Of a stretch of 64,000 nt of DNA, positions 56,644-64,000 are shown piece after piece (positions within the stretch are counted from its first letter, which is position 1; each line of letters opens with the position of its first letter). Origin of the DNA: Coprinus comatus (taxonomy: Eukaryota > Basidiomycota > Agaricomycetes > Agaricales > Agaricaceae). The stretch is from contig JAWPGT010000020.1 of the NCBI GenBank assembly GCA_034638255.1, positions 62,001-126,000 on the forward strand, given 5' to 3'. The translations under genes were made by a program, and so were the position numbers. Below the pieces are notes generated by a model that saw only the letters and a program-made list of their open reading frames with translations, made no database searches and was not told where the DNA came from.

Positions 56644-57928
56644 TTACCACGAAGGTTTTATCTCGGGTACACGATCAAAACAAATCTGCCACTCATGGTA
56701 CCGAACTCGACGTCCCCAACGATAGATCGTATTACCCCTTCCAAAAGCTTTCAAAGCAGCTGCCCATCCTTCCCGACTAAACTCTTTACGTATAGACATT
56801 TTCATAGTTTGACCTTGGTCGGTTATAATTATACGTTGGGCTTGTCCAGATAAGGGCGAAATCTCGAGTTTGATGGTGCTTTTACAAGCCATCTTCTCTG
56901 TCCTAGGATCGGTATGGCCAAATCGATTTATTCCTATTAATGCAACATCTAATACAACAGTGTGCCATTTCCCTGTAGATAATGGTTTGCATGTTGACTT
57001 ATGATTTTTCCAATCTTTTATTTGACATTCTAAGGATATACAAATATAACTTCAGTATTTCAATGATACACTGAGTATAAAAACAGATACATTTACTGCA
57101 ATATTGAACATTTCGACAATCACATAAATGCCTGGTATTGTCTCCGCACACTACACATCCAGTATTTTTGCTCAGTCGAGTAACGCCAGAAGGTTTAAGC
57201 ATGGTGATAGGAGAGATAAAGCTAAAGCGAAGACCTTCAGATGACTCTGATTGTAGATGTTGAGAGAGGCGTTTGTGATTTAGTTCAAGTAATCTGAGGA
57301 ATAATTCCTGCTCATAAAGACTCGTTGAGTACTGCTCAATAAGTTTAGCTCCCAATCGTGATTTCATGGAATTTGTGTACGATATGTATTCTTCCATTGT
57401 TTTTTTGTGTGTAACGCCGTATTGGACGAGGATCATTGGCGTCTCATTAAACTTGAGATTAGAGAGGAACTATTTGCCAAGGTTCATCAATAAGCTATTC
57501 AATGTTCAGATTCAACTAAGATTACAGACCTTGGCAAGAATGTTCCTAAAAACCCCATTTTTCCCTGTGTTCAAGAGAATGTAACAGATCTTCCCCTGGC
57601 CTAGCATAGGTGCAAGGGAACAGATATGGTGCACGGTCCGCGGAAATGCTTCTTGATGAGGATCGCCTAGGTTGAACATTTCGTTGGTCATTATTTGTGC
57701 AAACGTGTTCATAAACGAGCATATGTCTTCCCACTCGGGTAACAAATGGATGTCGATGCCAGAACCCGTTTCTGGGAAATGACAATAGCCTAGCGTTGCA
57801 TCAAGGGCATTGTCCAGACGGTGTTGAAGGAGTAATAACTGGAGTTTAGAGTTGCCGAGATTGATTTTCATCCCTACCAGCATATTCAAGACATCATCTT
57901 GGCTGAGTTCATTGCAGATTGAAGACAT
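56644..57928 (-). CDS. MYND-type zinc-finger protein, best-preserved copy
   Basis: Exon 1 57928-57531 starts MSSICNELSQDDVLNMLVG. Exon 2 starts at 57469 and has KTMEEYISYTNSMKSRLGAK, SLYEQELFLRLLELNHKRL, RFSFISPITMLKPSGVTRL and the MYND half CVVCGDNTRHLCDCRNVQYC. Exon 3 carries CQIKDWKNHKSTCKPLSTGK, EKMACKSTIKLEIS and IYRWGRRVRYHEWQICFDR, ending KPSW at TAA 56646-56644. MYND fingers mediate protein-protein contacts. The exon 2/3 join is odd: the GTATCTG donor would create a stop, whereas GTAAAT gives YCKCQ, spacing the cysteines one apart instead of three. So even this copy may have a defective last zinc site. No in-frame stop is seen elsewhere. Confidence 0.65.
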
Positions 57929-58298
57929 GATGTGGCTAATTCAGTTGCAATGATGGGGTGACAGAATGAAGAACAATCCGTCATGTGCCTGATCCGTCGA
58001 GTCCGTCGGATCAAATGATAATAATGGTTGAGAATCATCAAATTTTGAAGTAATGTCTGAGTAATGTGCAGAAACAGGCGGGAAACAGACCACATTGACC
58101 ACAGGAATATCCCATCGGCACTTTTGTTACTCACAACATTAAGATGAAAAATTACAAATAATATGTAGATTATTAAAAGCTGCGTGAGCCTCTCATTTGG
58201 TACATACGCACTGTACGTACAATGACTTTGCAAAAGAGCAACGTAAACTGATATAGATATATTCAACACCAATTAAGATAAAACCAAAAATAACATGC
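57929..58298. other. Intergenic
   Basis: Region between the MYND gene start and the tRNA. The minus ORF 58272-57886 runs through it but has chance-like composition. Confidence 0.4.
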
Positions 58299-58370
58299 TA
58301 GCAGCAACTCGTTTCGATCGAGTGACCTCGGGGTTATGGGCCCCGCGCGCTACCACTGCGCCATGCTGCT
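58299..58370 (-). tRNA. Initiator tRNA-Met (anticodon CAT)
   Basis: From 58370 on the minus strand: acceptor AGCAGCA pairs with TGCTGCT, D arm GCGCAGTGGTAGCGC, anticodon stem GGGGC/GCCCC-type around CCCATAA with anticodon CAT, and T loop GATCGAAAC (not TTCGA). The 5' A:T first pair and the ATCGAAA T loop are hallmarks of eukaryotic initiator tRNA. 72 bases, no intron. Confidence 0.93.
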
Positions 58371-59175
58371 TGTTGTCAATGCTCAATGTTTAAATTATAA
58401 AACGGACTACAAACGTCCATTTCTAATTATATATTCACAAAACCACGTCGAAGTTCAAACTACATCCATACTCACGCCCTTAGCTCATGTGTATATCACC
58501 ACCACTAGAAAAGCGGAACACACCCCCAAACCTGCATCTTGTCCCAGTCAACTCACGATGGTTTGACATCGTGAATGTTAAGGCCAATTAGCTCCAGAAG
58601 ATCTCACTGTCTCCGACTCGTCAAACTGTTGAATGACAAGCCGGACAGGGGTCACATGTATTTTAACTTCTATCACCGAACTGTGCGTGGGTTAGGAATT
58701 AGGATTCACTCAAGATGGACAAAATTGATTGATTTTCGGAATCCTCTGAAGGTTCAGCGTGGCTTCTGAATATCAAAGTCCTCGGCCTAGGTACGTGATA
58801 CTTCGAAAGACTTATGTATTGATCATATACGTCTCAATACACGTTGTTTTCAGGTACAAGGTTCCCACAAACTTCACTCAGTGTGACTAAACCATATCCA
58901 TTGAAGACCTTTTGCCATCTTTTATGTTTGCCCATCTTTTAGTCAACCTTCCGCCTGACCATTGACTGGCAGTGATGGGACCGAGTCGACATCAATGATC
59001 AATATAGGACTTCGATTGGCCATCGAGTCCTCTCAAGTTAACTATTTTTGGCTTCATGTAGGGTCTTGGTCGGCGATCAGTTAGGGTCAGCTTTTAATCC
59101 ACAACCATATAAAAGATGTCTGTTGACAGTCCCAGGCTTTGACGAGATACGCCGCTGAAGCCTCGGTTAACCACC
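58371..59175. other. Intergenic
   Basis: No gene seen between the tRNA and the GH51 start. A TATAAAAG about 70 bases before the ATG (near 59109) may be the GH51 core promoter. Confidence 0.5.
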
Positions 59176-62100
59176 ATGCATAGTATCAATGGGCTCCTCA
59201 TTTTAATCTCGTTTTTCTCATTAGTACTTGGAACCGATGTTGTCACGGTTAGCAGTACCGCTACATTTCCTGTCCCCACCATGTGTAAGTGCGAAGCTCT
59301 GTCATTTTCATTCGTTTCTCATCAAGTTGGTGAATTTCAGGGGGCGCGACATTGGATGTAAGTCTATTATTACTCTGAGCCATCCTTGATTATGAATATT
59401 TGACCAATGAATTGATTCACTAGGAAATCAATGTGAGTCTTCTCCTCAATGCTTACCAAGTTAAATGGTCTTATAATACTGTAGCACGTTCGTGGGCATA
59501 ATCCATACGCGTTTGTGGTTGAAACTAATTTTTCCTTAAGTCGATCGATGGAGGGCTTTACAGTGAGCGTGAGTACATGCATGACTCTGAGAAACTCTTA
59601 GCCACTAAATTGAAAGTAGTGGTAAGGAATCGTGCTTTCCAATTGGTTGAACCCGGTATGGCTCCACAGCTTCAAAATTGAATGGATCTTACTCAATATT
59701 CCGTTTAGGGACCTCGCAATCTCTCGATGCATGGCACTCCATAGGAGGTGCAAGCCTTCAAGTTATCCGAGAGACTGTCCCCATTTCTTCTGGATTACCA
59801 AATGCGTTACAAGTAACCTTCAATGCTGGGCGAATTATACCTGTGGGAATAGGAAATGACGGCTACTTTGGTACGTAGCTTCTCCAATCCTTTACTACGA
59901 ACATTGGTGCTGACATAAATGTACTAGGCATGAGAGTAGACACGTCGTTAACGTATTCAGTCGCTTTTTGGTACCGTTTTCCAACAGCATCGTCCTTCCG
60001 CGGAACGGCCAATGCTGGATTCCAAACCGCTGGAGGCCTGTCACTCGGATCGGTAAATATAGCAATAAGTGGCGCTCAAACTACGTGGACTCAAGCTACA
60101 GGGTCATTCAGGCCAGTCCAGACGTCACTTAACAATAATAACTGGTTCTCGATTACAATTGATGGAAGCGCCAGTGTCGGACAAGTTGTCAACTTTGCTT
60201 TGGTCTCGATCGCGGCCCCAACGTTTAGGGGTCGTCTTAATGGTATACGGTTAGACTTGGGCACAGTAAGAATTTTCAAATTATTTCCGCATTCTTGTCT
60301 GAGATTTCTCTATCTGAAGGCTTTGCAACAGATGCGACCCGCATTTATCAGATATCCTGGTGCCAACAGCCTGGTGAGTAACATCTCGTCATTGATGGTT
60401 CGAAATAATAACTTACATGTATCATTAGCTTGTTCGTATTGACTATCCACTTTCCTCGCCTTCTTGCTGATTTTTTGCCAAGGGAAATAGTACTAATGCG
60501 TTCCGCTGGAGGTGGAACAACACGGTAAACACAATTACTACCAGAGCAGGTATTTCTACGCTTCATCCTATCCCTAATATTGTGAGTCTAATACCACGAA
60601 TGTTAGGGCACATGACCGGGAGTGGATACGTCTCAAGCGAGTAAATCATGACATTTAGGTTCACACAAATTCTATAACGTAACCCTTTTAGTGGCTTCGG
60701 CCTTTTCGAATTCTTACAGTTTTGCGAAGATATTCCAGCCAGACCAATCATGACAGTATTTGCAGGTGAGCCACTATAAAACAGCCATTCCAGGTAAAAC
60801 ACTAACACCCTGAATTTTTCAGGTTTGAGTAAAGATGGTTCAGTGATCCCCGAATCTCAGTTGCTTCCTGTTGTTCAGGACGCTATTGACCAAGTACGCT
60901 GATTTCCATACTTGGATATTAAGTCCCATACCAATGGCTCTTTCAGATTAACTTTGCCATTGGACCGACTACGACACCGCAAGGTAAGACTGACCGATGT
61001 GAATATAAGTGCCATGCTTATTTCTGAGAACATCTCACAGGACTGCTTCGAGCACAGATGGGACATTCCGCAGTATTTGCATTGCAACATGTAGAAATAG
61101 GTGCAAATGTATGTTTGAGTAACCTCCACGCCATCAATTCACTTAAAGACGCCAAACTGTTACTAGGAAGAAAATACATCCGAAGAGTGCGTTGTAAATG
61201 CAAACTAGAGAATGGGGGTTCATGAAGACGACTGACTGTTATATGAATAGATATCAGTCACGTTGGATAAATTTTGTTACCCTTCTCAGCCAACGTTTCC
61301 CCCAGATTCGTACGTTTTCTTTGTCTTTATTGAATCCAATTATTAGTTTTGGGTTTGATTGACGGCTTGATGTAGGATTCATTGCGTCATCAAAGTTGAA
61401 TTTCCCCCTTTGACACCAGATCCGACACACTGGGATATTCATGTACACGAGACTGGAAGTATATATTTGATATGTTCTCCAAAAGCTTCTTCACTCACAA
61501 AAGTCGATTTGATGAATTAGGTTGGTTTGCACATAACTCATTCCACTTTGACTCTTTCCAGGTATATCTAATTATATTTTATATTCTAACTGCTCACAGC
61601 TGGTTTAAGCGTAACGGGACACAATACCTTATTAGCGAGTTCCAAGCGGACGAAGGCATCATTCAATTCCCTACTATGGAAAGTACGTGCCCGTTTCGTG
61701 TTACACCTATCGTTCTAGTTCTCATGCTTTGATGGCTTTGATAGGTGCTGTGAATGAAGCAGCATTTATGACTGGATTGGAGAGAAACGCCGATATTATA
61801 TTTGGTGCTGGACATTCTCCTTTGTTGAATGTGAGTAATCAGAATCGAGTTGGTGTTATATCCTGTATTTAGTTGGATCTTATTTAGAATATGCTGCAAC
61901 GACTCTCGTAAGATTCCACCTTTGACTTTATCACAGTAACTGATCCCCCAAAAGTCCCCATCCATCATTAGCTTTGAGTGAGCTTCATTCATTTTTTTAT
62001 GTTCTGTGAGAATCGGATGATTAATGTGAGAATAGTCAAAACGGATTTGCCCTCTCGACAAGTTACTTGTCCAACAGGTATGCATCTCTCCCGGATATTA

Positions 62101-62532
62101 GATAATCAACTCAACGATATCAGATGTTTGCTGCAAATAGATTCCAGTTTTATAATCCAAGTACACTTCCGAACCCAGACGGCAATCTATTTTGGAGCAT
62201 AACAGCACCGGTACAATCAGGAGGCAGTCAATTCATCATAAAGGTGCGTACCATTATACGCGTTCGAAACCCGAGATCTAAAAAAGCTTCTTAATGAATA
62301 AATAGTTGGTGAATACAGCGGACAGACCCGAGAATGTCACATTTATCCTCCCACGAAGTTACACCGTCATGAGTGTACGCCGGATCTCTGCAACAATTGG
62401 CTCAGCTAGCAATACCCCTTCCGCTCCGAATGCGGTTACGACTACTTTTACGCAAGGTGCTAGTATGCCAGCTAGTACTATGCTTACCGTCCTTGCACCT
62501 CCATTCAGCGTAAATATAGCTCAAACTGTGTG
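59176..62532 (+). CDS. GH51 alpha-L-arabinofuranosidase, secreted, with micro-exons
   Basis: This secreted enzyme removes arabinose side chains from hemicellulose and pectin. Exon 1 (59176-59284) has a signal peptide (MHSINGLLILISFFSLVLG) and VVTVSSTATFPVPTM. Exons 2-4 are tiny: 59341-59357 (17 bases), 59424-59432 (9 bases, GAAATCAAT) and 59541-59568 (28 bases). Together they read WGATLDEINSIDGGLYSE, then LVVRNRAFQ. Further blocks: SLDAWHSIGGASLQV, AFWYRFPTASSFRG, NNNNWFSITIDGSASVGQV, RGRLNGIRLDLG, FIRYPGANSL, FRWRWNNTVNTITTRAG, GFGLFEFLQFCEDIPARPI, INFAIGPTTTPQ, HSAVFALQHVEIGANEE (acid/base region), HWDIHVHETGS, FAHNSFHFDSFQ, RNGTQYLISEFQ (nucleophile Glu), FPTMES, AAFMTGLERNADIIFGAGHS, FAANRFQFYNPSTLPNPDG and LVNTADRPENVTF. 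Frame continuity is doubtful near 61390 and between 61880 and 62110, so it could be an early pseudogene. Confidence 0.78.
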
Positions 62533-62893
62533 ATCACGGATTGACGGGGAATGGTGTAAAGAGTTCTGCAGGAGTTCTGGTAAATACTTCTTTAAATAAA
62601 TGTTGGACAACTGTCATAATGTATGTCAATTTTTGTCATGAGAGTCAGGATTTGAGCTTGGAATTACTCCAACTTCAGAGCTTCAGCCTTGAAGCTGAGT
62701 AATAACAGGGATTAACGTCGTTTTATTCGGCACAAGGATACTAGTTATAGGTGGTTGAAAGTGACATTGAAACTAAATATGTGCAAAAAGATTCAAATTA
62801 GGAATACGAGAATGCAATAATAATGCTAATAATGCGTGGAGCTGGTAATAAATTATATGCAATAGATGAGGAATAGAATGGAGAATGAAGCTA
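62533..62893. other. Intergenic
   Basis: Convergent 3' flanks of the GH51 gene and the A-type copy. No gene recognised. Confidence 0.5.
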
Positions 62894-63576
62894 TCACAAA
62901 TCAACGGCAACGTCAGCCTGCCAGACATTGGCATCGAGGCTATAGAGTGCAACCAGAATGATTTTATCAAACCGGATGCTACCATTGCCGATTTTCCATT
63001 GAGGACATGACGTAGAGGAGGACATGGCTTTCTGTAGAAGAGTTGGTTAACGGAATGATTCGTCATTTCAGTAATATATGGACTAACCTCGACGAATTTC
63101 CAGAAATGCATAGCGATGTTCGAACCGAGTTGGATACGAGTCATTCCTGGACTGGCAGGTGTGGTGAATGACCAGTTCAAGTGATCATATCCAGGCCACT
63201 ATTAAAAACGAACCATTAGATGTATGACTCAAGAGAAGGGATATAAATAGTGACTAACCATTATTTTAAGATTGATTTGTTGAACACCGGTATTGGCCAA
63301 AACAAGGTCATTTCCTCCAGCCACCATCTGAACCAGTGCGTTTGCACTGCGGGCACTGAAGTCTACGATCGGCACTCCTTGTTGCGAACTCCCGATATAG
63401 TCGAAGGAGATCGGATGGGAAACTGGACTGCCACCGGCTTTTGCGGAAGATTGGGGTACGCGCCGACGGCGGGAGTTGACAAATTGGGAAGGAGGCGGGG
63501 TCAGGGCTCCGGAGAGTGATGAGAATCCGGACATTTGGGAAGGGAAGACAGGAGTATGAATTGCACTGTAAGCCAT
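62894..63576 (-). CDS. Unnamed small-gene family, A-type copy 4
   Basis: Exon 1 from 63576: MAYSAIHTPVFPSQMSGFSS with GGSP, GVPIVD (Ser to Pro, unique to this copy) and QQINLKIM. Exon 2 WPGYDHLNWSFTTPASPG, then GMTRIQLGSNIAMHFWKFVE. Exon 3 KAMSSSTSCPQWKIGNGS ends VWQADVAVDL at TGA 62896-62894, the only A-type copy ending in Leu rather than Phe. Splice sites are conserved. Confidence 0.84.
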
Positions 63577-64000
63577 TTTGATTGAGATTGGCGTTTAAAG
63601 TTTGGTAGATTTGCTGTGCAGAGTACTCAAGCTGGACCGTGGAGAGATCGTTGAGGTGATGACCCTCTATCCTCTCCAATGCCATGATTAAATATCGAAC
63701 ACGACTTCAACAACTTGGACGGGCGTTCAACACGATCCCGAGGTTGTGCCCTTACTCTCTATGAGCATTGACTATCACTCTCTATCACTTCGAGAGTCGG
63801 GTGATGAAGTGAAATAACTTTGATGGTCTAACCACATTCAAGTTCCTTTTATGGTAATTCTGTGTTGGTTCAGACCAAGTGCGAGCCGCTCAATTCGCTT
63901 ATGGTGAAGTAATTAGACTTTGTGACAGCACAAGGCGACCCTGATATGCCCCTGGTCAATGACGATTGTCAATTCTAGGTGAATATATCCCAAAGCCAAT
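63577..64000. promoter_or_regulatory. Start of a fourth divergent promoter region, cut by the window edge
   Basis: Upstream of A-type copy 4 the sequence continues to match modules 1 and 3: GAGAGTCGGGTGATGAAG near 63791, GTTGGTTCAGACC near 63865, and AATTAGACTTTGTGACAGCAC near 63909. The CATAGCGA inverted repeat is degraded (only CTCTATGAG remains near 63758). Confidence 0.55.

Noticed and set aside
1..64000. Transposons, CRISPR arrays, rRNA genes and telomeric repeats were looked for.
   Set aside because: No transposase/integrase/reverse-transcriptase motifs, no regular spacer-repeat array, no rRNA-like sequence and no TTAGGG-type repeats were seen by eye; small decayed elements could be missed.

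Overview
This window is nuclear DNA of a filamentous fungus, almost certainly an Agaricomycete (mushroom-forming basidiomycete). The evidence is the very intron-dense genes (introns mostly 50-70 bases, GT...AG), a glyoxal oxidase of the wood/litter-decay type, a DUF6534-type membrane protein, a fungal NACHT STAND NTPase, MYND-finger families and a basidiomycete-style GH51 arabinofuranosidase. No rRNA, CRISPR, IS-like element or recognisable transposase/reverse transcriptase was seen.

Layout. 0-5 kb: a coiled-coil gene (-) and a secreted glyoxal oxidase (-). 5-7.5 kb: mostly gene-less, one weak ORF. 7.5-18.3 kb: a PLP-dependent class V aminotransferase (+), a CxxC...H/H nuclear-type protein (-), a GH5 glucanase (-), a MYND relic (-), a decayed MYND gene (+) and an MDR-family NADP-dependent reductase (+). 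18.6-30.1 kb: a two-gene unit (a minus-strand hypothetical divergent from a plus-strand NACHT gene) occurs twice in direct orientation about 7.7 kb apart; the first NACHT copy is open and the second is a pseudogene. Between and after them lie members of a small-gene family described below. 32.2-35 kb: conserved core genes: tRNA-Tyr with intron, a mitochondrial pyrimidine-nucleotide-type carrier (-) and RNA polymerase III subunit RPC25 (+) sharing a 163-base divergent promoter. 35-41.8 kb: gene-poor, with one family member and a MYND relic. 45-46.6 kb: another decayed MYND gene. 48.4-51.1 kb: DUF6534-type membrane protein. 55.2-57.9 kb: second CxxC...H/H gene and the best-preserved MYND gene. 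58.3 kb: initiator tRNA-Met. 59.2-62.5 kb: GH51 arabinofuranosidase with micro-exons.

The most striking content is a nine-member family of small three-exon genes (about 188-204 residues, common core, C-terminus usually WQADVAVDF) that I cannot name. Three times an 'A-type' and a 'B-type' member sit head to head across about 1.1 kb (23.1-25.6, 41.9-44.3 and, inverted, 52.1-54.6 kb); a fourth A-type copy lies at the right edge and probably has its B partner just outside. The intergenic parts carry shared elements (a CATAGCGA...TCGCTATG inverted repeat, a fixed TATA box 104 bases before the B-type start). Together with duplicated NACHT units, five MYND loci and two paralogous CxxC genes, the window reads as a fast-evolving, birth-and-death accessory region wrapped around a small conserved block (tRNA-Tyr/carrier/RPC25).

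All gene models were made by eye from translated exons and splice signals. Exon limits are approximate unless stated, and no database search was run.
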